Shown piece after piece: positions 11,830-23,900 of a stretch of 64,000 bases of DNA; the stretch's first letter is position 1; each line of letters begins with the position of its first letter. The position numbers were made by a program, and so were the translations under genes. Origin of the DNA: Balaenoptera acutorostrata (taxonomy: Eukaryota > Chordata > Mammalia > Artiodactyla > Balaenopteridae). The DNA lies in NCBI RefSeq assembly GCF_949987535.1, contig NC_080071.1, positions 26,868,236 to 26,932,235 of the forward strand. The letters are read 5' to 3'. The notes under the pieces are model-generated. The model ran no database searches. It had not been told where the DNA came from and saw only the letters and a list, made by a program, of their open reading frames with translations.

Positions 11830-12480
11830 CAACATGATTCTATCTTTGACCTTTCAATTAATTGTTATTTATGTTAATGCTAACATTTAAAATGTGTGCT
11901 TTGTGAGCTTGGATTTGGATCTAAGAGATTCAAAAGCTGTAATTCTGGCTGTTCTGCATCTTTAAATCTTCCTCGACTGAAATGAGCTCTGACTCTGACA
12001 TGCTGTATTTTAATATTTCTTTGGCTTTCTGGCCTTTAGTGTCTATCTGTGGCTATATTTGTATACCTTTTGAAGGTAAAGCTTTCAAAGTGGAGGATAG
12101 ATCTTCCTTTCACAAGGCAAATACTGCTCCTTAATGGGGTGAACAAATTGTAGAAATGTAATGAAGCAGATTAACATGGCAGTGGCTTTGCCAAAGCCCA
12201 GGGCTGAGCCTTCTGATAGCAGCCTCCGAGGCACGCCAACATCCTGAGCCCAAAGGCCTTCTGAACAATTCCTGCCAGTAATGATGGTACAGATTATTTA
12301 TGCTTTTTTCCCTTTTAGGAAAAATATGTAAGTCATTTCTCCCACATGAGTGGAAGATTTATGTAATGTGCTTAGTAGACTTGGAATGATGGTACAGACC
12401 CTGCCCCCTCCCTCCAGTATGGATGTGAGGAGTAAACTGAAAACAAATTAATTGCTGAGAAAATGAATTTTTCTTAGATT
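11830..12480. other. Non-repetitive block, possible conserved non-coding DNA
   Basis: This block contains no interspersed repeat that I recognise. It includes a locally GC-richer core at about 12175-12285 (gccaaagcccagggctgagcc and neighbouring sequence) in an otherwise AT-rich setting. No open frame spans the core and no splice-bounded exon is evident. Conservation cannot be judged from one sequence, so any regulatory role is a guess. Confidence 0.25.
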
Positions 12481-13125
12481 GTGGTGGATTTGTGATGATA
12501 GGACTGTGGCCATTTAAAATAGTTGATGTTGTATAAGATGCTCACATTTAAAATTATTTTTCATCATGTGACATTAGCTGTGCTAAAGAGTGGAATGACT
12601 CAGGAGCTGGAAATTGCATGCAACAGCCTTGCTTTTCCGCAGCTTCTCATGCTTTCCCCTAAATTCTCTTTTTATTATTATAAAATTTACAGAAGAAAGC
12701 AATATAGAAATCCTGTATTTAAAAGTCCCAACTGTCATTTAGATGAATTTATAATGAAATTTAAAAATTATTTTGGTAAGATTCTTTTTAAATATCTCAT
12801 TCCTTCCTCTTTCGAAAGAGCAGCGTGTCTGTATGGATGTGTGTGGTGCCGGTGGTGGAGGTGGCAGGTGGAGGGTGCAGAAGGATGTTTCTCTTACTCA
12901 TCATTTTTTCTGTAAACTGGTAGTTGTGCTGTGTCAGAGGTTGTGAAAGCTATGGAGAACGATTTTACAGAATGGTTCAAACCACCGAGAAAAAAAAATT
13001 CATTCTTTGACATTTGGGATCTATAAAGAGATTTAAGTTCCGTACGATTCTATATACATGAAAAAATTTTAGGAACACAGATTATTAACATTTATCTATC
13101 TCATTATTTAACTAAAAACACTTCT
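12481..13125. other. Unassigned DNA
   Basis: A 130-residue open frame (12523-12915) lies here, but it has no recognisable domain and ends in a gtggtg-rich low-complexity stretch. I do not call it a gene. Confidence 0.35.
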
Positions 13126-13127
13126 GG

Positions 13128-13205
13128 CTGAGAGATTAAGTGAAATTCCCAGAGCCACATAACTAGAATCAGAGGCAAGACTAGAACGCTGATTGACCGA
13201 CAGTG
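13128..13205 (-). repeat. MIR fragment
   Basis: A short antisense MIR remnant: gagattaagtgaaattcccagagccacataactag...gaggcaagactagaac follows the reverse-complement MIR consensus (gttaagtaacttgcccaaggtcacacagctag...ggcagagccgggattcgaac). Confidence 0.65.
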
Positions 13206-13290
13206 TTCAATCTTTCATAGCAGTAACACAATTTACCTCTAGTGTGAACATATCCAAATGGCATATACCAGGTGTGCTGCTATTGACTCT

Positions 13291-13293
13291 GTG

Positions 13294-13344
<51 letters not shown>
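13291..13344. repeat. (TG)n microsatellite
   Basis: A GT/TG dinucleotide run with one interruption (gttt near 13310). The open frames crossing it on both strands are repeat artefacts. Confidence 0.95.
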
Positions 13345-13345
<1 letters not shown>

Positions 13346-13714
13346 TGGGCAAATTTTGTGCTCAATGGTATATTATATACAGTGTTCAATTTTCTCAGGG
13401 CTCTTGACAAGGCATCCAAGAAAACTAAAACAACTATGGAGAGTCTCTGTTTCTTAGTATTCTTCTTTCCCCATTCGATGAGGTATGTTATTCTACTCTA
13501 CGCCCATGAATGACATGGATGGTCACATACTAGCTCCCAACTCTGTTCCTCCTACCTAATAGAACAGACTATAAATATGGTCGGCCGACCCCTACAAGAA
13601 CATCCTCTCATGCGCTCGCCTTCCTTTGTTTTTAACCTCCTGTGCACAGGCTGCACCCTACTTCTTCAGTATCTTGAGGGGAAAAAAGAGATTAAAATGT
13701 GTCACTTTTACATA

Positions 13715-13895
13715 CAACATTTACAGAGTACCACAGACCTACCAAGAACTGTCCATGGTACGGATTGAGATATAAACAAAGGTACATAGTTTATCTCATG
13801 GAGTTTAACATGGAAATGTGCATGTACAGATAGTACTATAGCTCAAAATATTATAAACATCAGAATGAAGAATGAAGAAGGGTGGGAAAGTGAAT
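13715..13895 (-). repeat. L2 3'-end relic, antisense
   Basis: Words such as ggattgagatataaacaaaggtac and tctcatggagttta resemble the reverse complement of the L2 3' end. It is diverged and its boundary with the next L2-like segment is unclear. Confidence 0.45.
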
Positions 13896-13897
13896 GG

Positions 13898-14750
13898 GAC
13901 AGGTATATGAGCACCTGTCTGGTGCCAGGCACTGTGTACATCCTGAGATTCAGAATAAGCCAACAGTCACAATTTCTGTCCATGAGGAACTTAGAGCCCA
14001 GACAGAATGATGTTAAGGGGATATGATAGTTAAATTATATCTTCAAGAGTGAGTTGGGTATAATTAAATAAAAATATAAAGTTGTTCTTTCCAGGCACAA
14101 AGGTGAGGCAGGCAAATACAAAGAAATAGTGAACTATTGGACATTATATAGGGAAATTATAAAGAATGGTAAATAATCCAATCTGTTGAAGCGTGAGGGT
14201 GTTGTATGTCTTTCCCCTGGGGCAGCAAAAGTAAGAATAATGAATCTGGCTTTTGATGTTATGCTTTTACATACTAACACATACTCTCACATAGAGATGT
14301 TCTGGAAGAAGGTGAAAATTTTACATCCAAGTATCAGATTAGAAGGTAAAGCTGAATATATGGATGTATGAAGCTGTGGCAAGAATTAGGTCACACATAA
14401 ATGAACATCAATAGGGAATAAAAGTGGAGTGAAGATGACTGGGATATAACTTTAAGAGTGGGTGGAGTAAAACAAGTTTAGAGAGGATATTAATTGATTG
14501 TAAAAAATAATGGGATAAATTAGAGTAATAACAGTGTCATAGGAGACAAAGCAGTTAAACTGACTACCAATAGCAAACCCATAAAGTGATTAATAAGAGA
14601 ATAGGGTAGGAGCTGATGGACTTTATTATTATTAGGTCATGGATGGATTTTAAAAGAAGAGATTTAGTAGATTTGCATAGACTTGGGCTTGGACTGAGGA
14701 CTAAATGGGAAACGAGAAAGCTGAAGAGTGATTTTAGATTTAAGACATTC
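13898..14750 (-). mobile_element. L2 relic, antisense
   Basis: It starts with gagcacctgtctggtgccaggcactgtgtac and catgaggaacttagagcc, the reverse of the L2 3' end. It continues with weakly L2-like text (ggatggattttaaaagaagagat, gaagagtgattttagattta). The right half is less secure than the left. Confidence 0.5.
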
Positions 14751-16338
14751 ATCAGTGAAAGGAAATAAAGATAACATTTTTTAATCTTGAGGGGTAAGGT
14801 TCGATTTTAGTTAGGGTTAGAGAAACCTCAGCCCCTTCACAGAGTAAGGATATAAAGTCAGTAGAGAGAAAGTGAAGAAAGAAGAAACAAAAAAATAAAT
14901 AAAATTCCTACAGGAGACAAAACAGGGAAGGTTCAAGAATGTTTTTTTCTTTGAGACCAGAAGAAAGGGTAGGAGATGATATAAAGGAAAGCTAATGTAG
15001 CTCACTTTAGGTGCCCTGTTCTTGGAAATTAAATCCTTGTCTGTAAGATAAAATATCTCTTCTATTTAAACCAGTTGGTTCCTCAGAAAAGGCTATTTGT
15101 GGCATATGGACTTTCTGGAAGAAATAAGTAATCCTCAGTATCAAAACACTTTCTATCAGAGAATATTTTAGTCACATTAATTCTTGATTTGGCAACTAAT
15201 AACATTGTTTCACAGTAAGCTTATTGTACCTGCTTCAGTTATCTGTTTCTTAGTCAGAATGACCTGTTTAAAAACAGGTTCTATTTTGAACATGCATAAG
15301 ATTAGACCAACACATATCTATTATACGTATCTAGTTAGTTTGATTAGTAAGGGCTGGTTTGCCAGCATCTGCATTAAATATTCAAGCTCTTGCCTTTTCC
15401 TTCCTCCATTTCATAAGCACTTTCACAAGGGTGTGTGTAAAGAGAAAAGAAAGTCAATTTAATTACGTTTCCTTCCCTTAGGGCGAACTAACCTCCTTTA
15501 TAAAGAAGTTCTTTCTTTCTCCCTTTCTAATGACAGTTCCAGAATCCTCTCACATCTTTCCTAGAGCCCATCTCTTCTAGGCATTCCATTGCAATCACAT
15601 GCCATGGGACAGGAATGTGAAGCCTTGAAGAAGGCACAGGCATGATGAAGAATCCCATCCTTCACACTGAAGCCTCTGAAAGAGCTGCTTTCTCGGGTCA
15701 GATTAATCCAGTTCAGTTTAGAATTGCTTGGGTAGAGTATTACTTCCTTGTTTTAAGACCTGACTCTATTGAATTATACGGTGAGCCTGACAGGCCATAG
15801 TGAGAACAGAAGCAGACATTTAGGTGGCAGTACAGACACAGATGACTTCCCTTCCCTCAGGGCTGACCTTGGGCAACACTGTAAAGCAGATTTCACCCCT
15901 GCCCCTCCGTGTTCTTTTCTTCCCTCCTGTCTTCTTCTTTCAGGGGTCACCTTTAGATATGTTCCTAACTGCCCCATTCAGCTTCTAAGCTTTATAAATG
16001 AGAGTATCATAGTCTAGCCTCAAATTTGCAATTATTAAAATATTAAGACAGAATTAAATTTTGTGTTTGCTTTTATTCTTTTGTTATTAAAAAAAATTGG
16101 GGTTATTATTGCCAGCTGTGGAACTCTTAACCCTTATCCATTTCAGAACTTGATGTTTATTTGTCTCCATATTTTCTTGACCAGCAGCATGGGCAGTTTG
16201 GGGGGCACAGATGGGATAATTGATGATTTGAAATGGGAACACTAATTCAAGTTCAATTCCATTAACACCCATTGTCATGGACAATGCTTGGCAGTAGAGG
16301 TTCTGAGGAAAGTGCTAACTATGCAGCAGCAAACCTAG
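14751..16338. other. Unassigned DNA
   Basis: No gene or named repeat recognised. The last 4 bases (16335-16338, ctag) are the target duplication of the LTR that follows. Confidence 0.35.
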
Positions 16339-17000
16339 TGTTACCAAACTCAGGTTGGGCTGCTTGTCGCTGAAGAATCCAATACTGAGAGACAAGTATT
16401 GGGTAAAATGAAAGGTAACTATTGAGGAAACCATCAATCCTGGGGAGAAGGTGGACTCTTGTCTCAAAAACCAATTCCCCAAATCCCCAGGTTTTGCTCA
16501 GAGATTATATAGGGAAAACAGGAAAGGGTTACCTCCTGGGAAGGGGGTAATCTCTTATTTTTAGAGATGATTGTCTTGATCATGTGGTTCCAAGTAGCCA
16601 TCATGTCTTGCTTGTGATCTGAGCCACAGATTTCTGGTCAGCTAGTCCTTCTGGTTCCAACCGGTCTGGGGTCTATGGGGTTGTGGTCAGCAAACAGTCA
16701 ACTTCTTCCACCTGGTGGGGTTTTCAGTATCTGCAAAACAGCTCAAAGGACATGGCTCAGAATATTATCTCTAGCTCTTGAGGAAGAACTAAAGGTCCTT
16801 CCTTGACTTTGTTTAATGGCTAAACTGACATTATTTTGTCTTGCTTGACAGTTTTCCTTTCTTTCTGCATTTTCTTACTTCTCTGATTAAATTTATTCTT
16901 TGGCTGAAGTTTTTCTACAGACAAGAGGCAGGTGTAAGACATCATAAGCGGGGGTGGTGGTCTGTCCCGGGAAGGCCCCATAGGGTCCTGCACAGTTACA
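16339..17000 (-). mobile_element. Solo endogenous retroviral LTR (ERV1-like)
   Basis: A 662-bp element starting tgttac and ending gttaca, flanked by a perfect 4-bp duplication, ctag, at 16335-16338 and 17001-17004. No gag/pol/env-like sequence adjoins it, so it is a solo LTR, the usual product of recombination between two proviral LTRs. Minus orientation is preferred. On that strand a TATATAA box (complement of 16505-16511) lies about 490 bp from the 5' end and about 165 bp from the 3' end, which fits U3 followed by R-U5. The 4-bp TSD suggests class I, but the family name is not known to me. Confidence 0.8.
16505..16511 (-). promoter_or_regulatory. Putative LTR TATA box
   Basis: The complement reads TATATAA, placed about 490 bp into the LTR on the minus strand, where an ERV1 core promoter would be expected. 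Activity cannot be inferred from sequence. Confidence 0.45.
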
Positions 17001-17004
17001 CTAG

Positions 17005-18045
17005 GTCATCACTTCTCAACTCAGTGTACTTTCAAGGGATTGAATTCTATCTTTGGTTTGTTGTTAATTCCCTTTGAAAAATATTTATTTTATAATGTTG
17101 TAATTTTATAATAAGTCATAGGAAACACAAGGCAGGTCTTAGAATAATATTTTTCAGATTTCTGTTCTAAGCAAACATGCTAAAAGGTACACATCAAGAT
17201 CTTCTAAAATTTCTATTGAAAAAAACTTTTCTAACAAAGTTCACATATACTTTTAATATCAACTTCATATCACTTTCAGACGCTTCCAATAGAAAAAAAG
17301 AAAGAAAAACCCACTACTTTTCCTATTTGTATCACCTTTTGCTCTATAAATTATTAATGCAATTTGCTCAGTGTGCTTTAAATACTGATGATGGTTACAA
17401 ACAAGTTTATTTCAAAGGGAAACCAATTTGGAAAATAATTCAAGTGATTTTAATATAAATGTTGTATTTTAAAATACTGTGGATTTGGATTTTGCCGGTA
17501 CCTACCTCACATGTCTTATGTCTAGAATACAAGTTTAACATGATTTTCTCTAATGTTTAAATATAACAAAGTAAGATTTTTGAAAAAAATTATTTGCTAT
17601 GTTGGGAAAAGTTCTTGCTTTAGGATTCAAAAAAGAAGAAAGGTCATCGTTCCAATGAAGGCAACTTAGCTTTTAATCATCAAAATGTAATTTCATATTA
17701 TACTGATTTTAAGAGCATTAGAATTTTATATACATTTCAATGATAATGATGAATACCATTAGCTATATAGTAGTGCCTACCGAAATATTATTTCTATGTA
17801 GGAAAAGATGACCTGCATCAAGAACATGAAGTGAAATCATATTAAAACTCAAAAGTAAAAGCTGTTCGCTTATCTCCCTATAATATTCACACATTAGTGT
17901 GTTCTCTGCCTTATTGCATTTGGGTTTAGAGAAATTCGAGTGGGTGGAAGCAGAGGTGGAGGTGACTTTGCAAATCAAAGGTATAAATTTTTCCTGGTGA
18001 TATTACATTAAACTATAAACTAGGAATGTATCACAAATGATTAAC
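17005..18045. other. Unassigned AT-rich DNA
   Basis: No gene or recognised repeat. Open frames 17177-17458 and 17763-17978 are AT-rich chance frames. Confidence 0.35.
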
Positions 18046-18049
18046 AATT

Positions 18050-18400
18050 CCATAACAATGGATATTTAGGGTTATTACCACTTTTTTTTTTTTTTTTTTA
18101 CTATTATAAAGAATGCTGCCCTGAACATCTGGATATATTTGTCTTTATCTACACATGAGTTTGTGTAGGTAGGTCAAACATCCTGTTTGACATTTCCGCC
18201 CCTTTGATCATATTGGGTTGGCCAAAAAGTTCATTTGGTTAGTGAATACATTGTTCAATAAAGTTCTTGGTGAAAACAAAAAATGTGTTTTTTATTTTTT
18301 CTTAAAACCGCATGAATTTTTTGGCCAACCCAATAGTCCAAATAGTCAGCAGTCCACATTTCCACCACCAACATTCTAATAGCTGTAATCTACTTTCTTT
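18050..18400 (-). mobile_element. Old L1M fragment split by mariner
   Basis: The antisense L1 ORF2-end words ggatatttagggttattacc and actattataaagaatgctgccctgaacatc precede the mariner. A weak continuation (cagtccacatttccaccaccaac) follows it at 18336-18400. An old L1 therefore existed before the mariner inserted at 18213-18333. Confidence 0.5.
18211..18335. mobile_element. Internally deleted mariner (Tc1/mariner MITE)
   Basis: The 121-bp core 18213-18333 is flanked by the TA target dinucleotide on each side (18211-18212, 18334-18335). The terminal inverted repeats start ttgggttggccaaaaagttc; the right end reads ttgggttggccaaaaaattc when reversed, one mismatch in 20. The interior matches what I recall of the 3' end of a cetartiodactyl mariner transposase gene (ttcaataaagttcttggtg). 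This makes it a deletion derivative rather than an unrelated MITE. No transposase capacity remains. Confidence 0.9.
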
Positions 18401-18724
18401 TACAGAAGGTAGACTCACTATAAAATTTTGAAGAAAAGTAAATGGATAAGTTCTAGCACTACAAGATGTTCCAGGCTCATCTTGTATATTCCCTGCCCTA
18501 GTCTTATAATCAGCCATATCTGTAAGGAGCACTGGTGCTTTTTATTGGAGGGTGGTATTGGAAACCAAGATCTGGGCACTGGGTGGATTCAACCTTTTTT
18601 ACACAATTAGAGTAAACCGAAAATTGGAAAAACACCAAATGTTTTATAATAGAATTGTGGAAGTGGCTTCAAATTTCCTGGGAAGTTTGGTAATTCTTTT
18701 CATCTCTCTTTGATAAAGGCAATT

Positions 18725-19470
18725 TCCTATAATTTATATGTCTCCAGTGAATCACCTGCTCTCTTCCAGGCAAAGATCTAGAGACTGGAGATACAATGGA
18801 GAACTACACAATACTTCTGTCATCAAATTCCAGTTGAAAAAGAAAATAAATTATTTTAAAAAGTAAATGAACAAGGTAATTTCTGAGTAATAAATGCAAT
18901 GAACAACAGTAAATAGAACAATATGAAAAAAGGACATGGTTGCAAGAGGGGAGGACAGTTAGCTTTGGCTGGTTAAGGAAGGCATCACTGAGGAGGTGGC
19001 ATTTGAGTTGAAATAAATTTTCAGCCAGGAGAAGATCCAGGGCTGTGTGTTTCAAAGAGAAGTAATTGTGAGTGCAAATACCCTAAGGAAAGAGAGGTCA
19101 AACCTTATAGGAATTTGTAAATTATTATAAAGGTTTAATTATCATTTGAAGTGCAACTAGAAGCCATCAGTAGGATTTAAGTAGAAACTGACATAATCTG
19201 ATTTGTGTTTTTAAATGATCATTCTGGCTCTTTGTGGAGAATGGATTATAGGGGAAACAGGAATGAAATTAGAGAAATCCTTAATGAGATAGTTTTCTCT
19301 CCAGGTGAGAGGCAATGCTGGTTTAGACTAGCTGGTAGCAGTGGTGATGGAGATGTATGAGCAGAGTTCACGGAATCTTGTGAATATACATAGTAAATCT
19401 GCCTCTGGGTGATGGAGCTAGAGATGAAAGAGCCAGGGTTAAATTTTTCTGTGGGATTTCAGTGAGAGTG
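18725..19470 (-). mobile_element. L2 relic, antisense
   Basis: The plus strand shows the antisense L2 signature: ggcatcactgaggaggtggcatttgag (compare the L2 'aggaggtgacatttgagc'), then agaaactgacataatctgatt, cattctggctctttgtggagaatggatt and ctggtagcagtggtgatgga. The elements are in the expected L2 order. No coding capacity remains. Confidence 0.8.
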
Positions 19471-19639
19471 GAAGAAGCCCTCAGGGGAAATCCCCATTTC
19501 ATGAGCAGTCCCAAGTCGACAAAAGACTCAAGGACTCAAAATTTTAGTTTCTTAAAACTATCGATGCAGCACTAATTGCACCGTTTCAGTTTTTGAGTGT
19601 GGTTTCAGTGAAACTTCTACTGGACCACAGTGTCCATTT

Positions 19640-20350
19640 CTTCCTCCCATTAAATTTAAACTAATTTGAATTTTCCTTTACCAGAAAGCGAATATATGCT
19701 CATTAGAGTCCATTTAGAAAACACACATGAAAAAACTAAAGGACATATAATTTATTCCTACATTTTATACCATAAATATTTTTATTAGTTACTTGGTTAG
19801 TTCTTTTATAAACATGTGCTCATGCTGTACTCCCTTTTTTAAAAACTGCTTTTTGTTTTCTTTGTTCTCATATGCAGTCATTTTTATGCCTGCATATTAT
19901 TCTATCATATGACAACACCAAATTTTCTTTAGCAAAAATCCTGTTGTTGAGCACTTGGATTTTTTCAATATTCCATTGTGACAAATATTTCAACAAGCAG
20001 TATGTAAGCTAAAATTTTATATACATTTTTATTGTGCTCTTATGACAAATTTCTAGATCTTGAATTGCTTGATTAAATGATATGCACATTTTCAAGGTTC
20101 TATATGTGTAATTGCCACATAGAAAATTTGTGTGATTTACATTTTCCATAAGCTTTGCATACAAATGCCAATTTCTTTGTAAGCATGCTAATACTGGGTT
20201 GAAGCATTAATTTTTTTCAAATTTGGTAGTTGAAAATATAATGCCTTTGCTAAATTGAGAGTGAAGTTAAAAATTTTGCCTGATTTTTTAAAAAATGAGA
20301 CTTTGTGTCTTTCTTTTATGAATTGTTTTCTCATATCTGTCACCCAGTTT
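19640..20350 (-). mobile_element. Old L1M element, left part
   Basis: Antisense L1M 3' UTR and ORF2-end sequence: gcctgcatattattctatcatatgac, the ttttttcaatattccattgtgac stretch, and gcttgattaaatgatatgcacat. It continues after the short SINE (20481-20595). It then resumes beyond the 5.3-kb L1 at 25955 to about 26225, so it is the oldest layer of this nest. Confidence 0.65.
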
Positions 20351-20480
20351 GTCTCTCTTTTTTTTTTTTTTTGGCCGTACCACATGGCTTGTGGGATTTT
20401 AGTTACCCAGCCAGGGATTGAACCCGGGCCCTTGGCAGTGAGAGTGCGAAGTCCTAACCACTGGACTGCCAGGGAATTCC
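20351..20480 (-). mobile_element. Short tRNA-derived SINE (CHR-related)
   Basis: A poly-T (A-tail complement) is followed by ttggccgtaccacatggcttgtgggat, then the tRNA-like head in reverse ending in ccactggactgccagggaattcc. It is shorter than the 300-bp CHR copies. Flanks tgtcacccagttt (20338-20350) and tgtccagttt (20481-20490) look like a decayed TSD. It inserted into an old L1M. Confidence 0.8.
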
Positions 20481-20595
20481 TGTCCAGTTTTTCTTATTGT
20501 GATGATATTTACTGATTTATATGAGGATTTTTAATGTGTTTTAAATACACCATTTAAAAACAAATTCTCTATCATAGCAATTGTTTTCCAATTCA
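20481..20595 (-). mobile_element. Old L1M element, middle part
   Basis: Antisense L1M ORF2 text between the short SINE and the large L1: gatttatatgaggatttttaatgtg and ttttccaattcatagtgcc. This is followed, beyond the large L1, by tagtgtcttttaatatt. The two flanks join in the order expected of one L1M. Confidence 0.6.
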
Positions 20596-20607
20596 TAGTG
20601 CCTTTTA
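20596..20607. repeat. Target-site duplication of L1-D, left
   Basis: tagtgcctttta here versus tagtgtctttta at 25943-25954: 12 bp with one difference, flanking the L1-D insertion. Confidence 0.8.
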
Positions 20608-20946
20608 TTTATTTATTTTTATTGGGGTATAGTTGCTTTACAATGTTGTGTTAGTTTCTGCTGTACAACGAAGTGAATCAGCTGTATACATATATCTCCT
20701 CTCTCTTGGACCTCCCTCCCACCGCCACCTCCCCATCCCACCCTTCTAGGTCATCACAGAGCACCAAGCTGAGGTCCCTGCGCTATACAGCAGGTTCCCA
20801 CTAGCTATCTGTTTTACACATGGTAGTGTATATATGTCAGTCCCAATCTTCCAGTTCATTCTCCTTTCCCCCATGTCCACATGTCCATTCTCTACGTCTG
20901 CATCTCTATTTGTGCCCTGCCAATAGCTTCATCTGTACCATTTTTT

Positions 20947-23900
20947 CTAGATTCCACATATATGCGTTAATATACAGTATTTGTTTTTCTCTTTCTGGCT
21001 TACTTCACTCTGTATGACAGACTCTAGGTCCATCCACATCTCTATAAATGACCCAATTTCATTCCTTTTTATGGCTGAGTACTATTCCATTGTATTTATG
21101 TACCACACCTTTATCCATTCATCTGTCGATGGACATTTAGGTTGCTTCCATGCCCTGGCTATTGTAAATAGTGCTGCAATGAACATTGTGGTACATGTAT
21201 CATTTTGAATTATGGTTTTTCTCAGGGTATATGCCCAGTAGTGGGATTGCTGGGTCATAAGGTAGTTCTATTTTTAGTTTTTTAAAGGGCATCCATACTG
21301 TTCTGCATAGTGGCTGTATCAATTTACAGTCCCACCAACAGTGCAAGAGGGTTCCCTTTTCTCCACACCCTCTCCAGCCCTTATTGTTTGTAGATTTTTT
21401 GATGGCCATTCTGACCGGTGTGAGGTGATACCTCATTGTAGTTTTGATTTGCATTTCTCTAATAGTGATGTTGAGCATCTTTTCCTGTACCTCTTGGCCA
21501 TCTGTATGTCTTCTTTGGACAAATGTCTATTTAGGTCTTCTGCCCATTTTTTAATTGGGTCCTTGTTTGTTTGTTTGTTTTTGATATTGAGCTGCATGAG
21601 CTCCTTGTATATTTTGGAGATTAATCCTTTGTCAGTTGCTTCATTTGCAAATATTTTCTCCCATTCTGAGGGTTGTCTTTTTGTCTTGTTTATGGTTTTC
21701 TTTGCTGTGCAGAAGCTTTTAAGTTTAATTAGGTCCCATCTGTTTATGGTTGTTTTTGTTTTCATTACGCTATGAGGTAGATCAAAAAAGAGCTTACTGT
21801 GATTTATGTCAAAGAGTGTTCTTCCTATGTTTTCCTCTAAGAGTTTTATAGTATCTAGTCTTACATTTAGGTCTTTAATCCATTTGGAGCTTATTTTTGT
21901 GTATGGTGTTAGGGAGTGTTCTAATTTCATTCTTTTACATGTAGCTGTCCAGTTTTCCCAGCACCACTTACTGAAGAGACTGTCTTTTCTCCATTGTATA
22001 TTCTTGCCTCCTTTGCCATAGATTAGGTGACCATAGATGCGTGGGTTTATCTCTGGGCTTTCTATCCTGTACCATGGATCTATATTTCTGTTTTTGTGCC
22101 AGTACCATACTGTCTTGACTACTGCAGCTGTGTAGTATAGTCTGAAGTCAGGGAGCCTGATTCCTCCAGCTCCATTTTTCTTTCTCAAGATTGCATTGGC
22201 TATTCGGGGTCTTTTGTGTTTCCATACAAATTGTGAAATTTTTTGTTCTAGTTCTGGGGAAAATGCCATTGGTAGTTTGACAGGGATTGCATTGAATCTG
22301 TAGGTTGCTTTGGGTAGTATAGTCATTTTCACAATGTTGATTCTTCCGATCAATGAACATGGTGTATCTCTCCATCTGTTTTGTATAATCTTTGATTTCT
22401 TTCATCAGTGTCTTATAGTTTTTTGCATACAGGTCTTTTGTCTCCTTAGGTAGGTTTATTCCTAGGTATTTTATTCTTTTTGTTGCAGTGGTAAATGGGA
22501 TTGTTTCCTTAATTTCTCTTTCTGATCTTTCACTGTTAGTGTGTAGGAATGCAAGAGATTCCTGTGCATTAATTTTGTATCCTGCAACTTTACCAAATTC
22601 ATTGGTTAGCTCTAGTAGTTTTCTGGTAGCATCTTTAGGATTCTCTATGTACAGTATCATGTCATCTGCAAACAGTGACAGTTTTACTTCTTTTCCAATT
22701 TGGATTCCTTTTATTTCTTTTTCTTCTCTGATTGCTATGGCTAGGACTTCCAAAACCATGTTGAATGATAGTAGTGAAGGTGGGCATCCTTGTTTTATTC
22801 CTGATCTTAGAGGAAATGCTTTCAGTTTTTCACCATTGAGAATGTTTGCTGTGAGTTTGTTGTATATGGCCTTTATTATGTTGAGGTAGGTTCCCTCTAT
22901 GCCTACTTTCTGGAGAGTTTTTATGATAAATGGCTGTTGAATTTTGTCAAAAGCTTTTTCTGCGTCTTTTGAGATGATCATATGGTTTTTCTTCTTTAAT
23001 TTGTTAATATGGTGTATCACATTGATTGATTTGTGTATATTGAAGAATCCTTGCATCCCTGAGATAAATCCCACTTGATCATGGTGTATGATCCTTTTAA
23101 TGTGTTGTTGGATTCTGTTTGCTAGTATTTTGTTGAGGATTTTTGCGTCTGATGGGTCTGTAATTTTCTTTTTTTGTGATTTCTTTGTCTGGTTTTGGTA
23201 TCAGGGTGATGGTGGCCTCGTAGAATGAGCCTTGGAAGTGTTCCTTCCTCTGCAATTTTTTGGAAGAGTTTGAGAAGGATAGGTGTTAGTTCTTCTCTAA
23301 ATGTTTGATAGAATTCACCTGTGAAGCCATCTGGTCCTGGGCTTTTGTTTGTTGGAAGATTTTTCATCACAGTTTCAATTGCATTACTTGATAGGTCTCG
23401 TTATATTTTCTATTTCTTCCTGGTTCAGTCTTGGAAGGTTGTACCTTTTTAAGAATTTGTCCATTTCTTCCAGGTTGTCCTTTTTATTGGCATATAGCTG
23501 CTTGTAGTAGTCTCTTATGATCCTTTGTATTTCTGCAGTGCCAGTTGTAATTTCTCCTTTTCATTTGTAATTTCATTGATTTGAATCCTTTCCCTTTTTT
23601 TCTTGATGAGTCTGGCTAAAGGTTTATCAATTTTGTTTATCTTCTCAAAGAACCAGCTTTTAGTTTCATTGATTTTTGCTATAGTAATTTTCATTTCTAT
23701 TTCATTTATTTCTCCTCTGATTTTTATGATTTATTTCCTTCTAAATTTGGATTTGGTTTGTTCTTCTTTCTCTATTTGCTTAATGTGTAAGTTTAGGTTA
23801 TTTATTTGAGAATTTTCTTGTTTCTTGAGGTATGATTGAATTGCTATAAAATTCCCTCTTTGCACTGATTTTGCTGCATCCCATAGGTTTTGGGTCATCG

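Noticed and set aside
12523..12915. 130-residue frame outside recognised repeats
   Set aside because: No domain, low-complexity C-terminus, no splice or promoter context; consistent with chance.
13193..13513. 106-residue frame with Cys/Val run
   Set aside because: The run is a translation of the (TG)n microsatellite.
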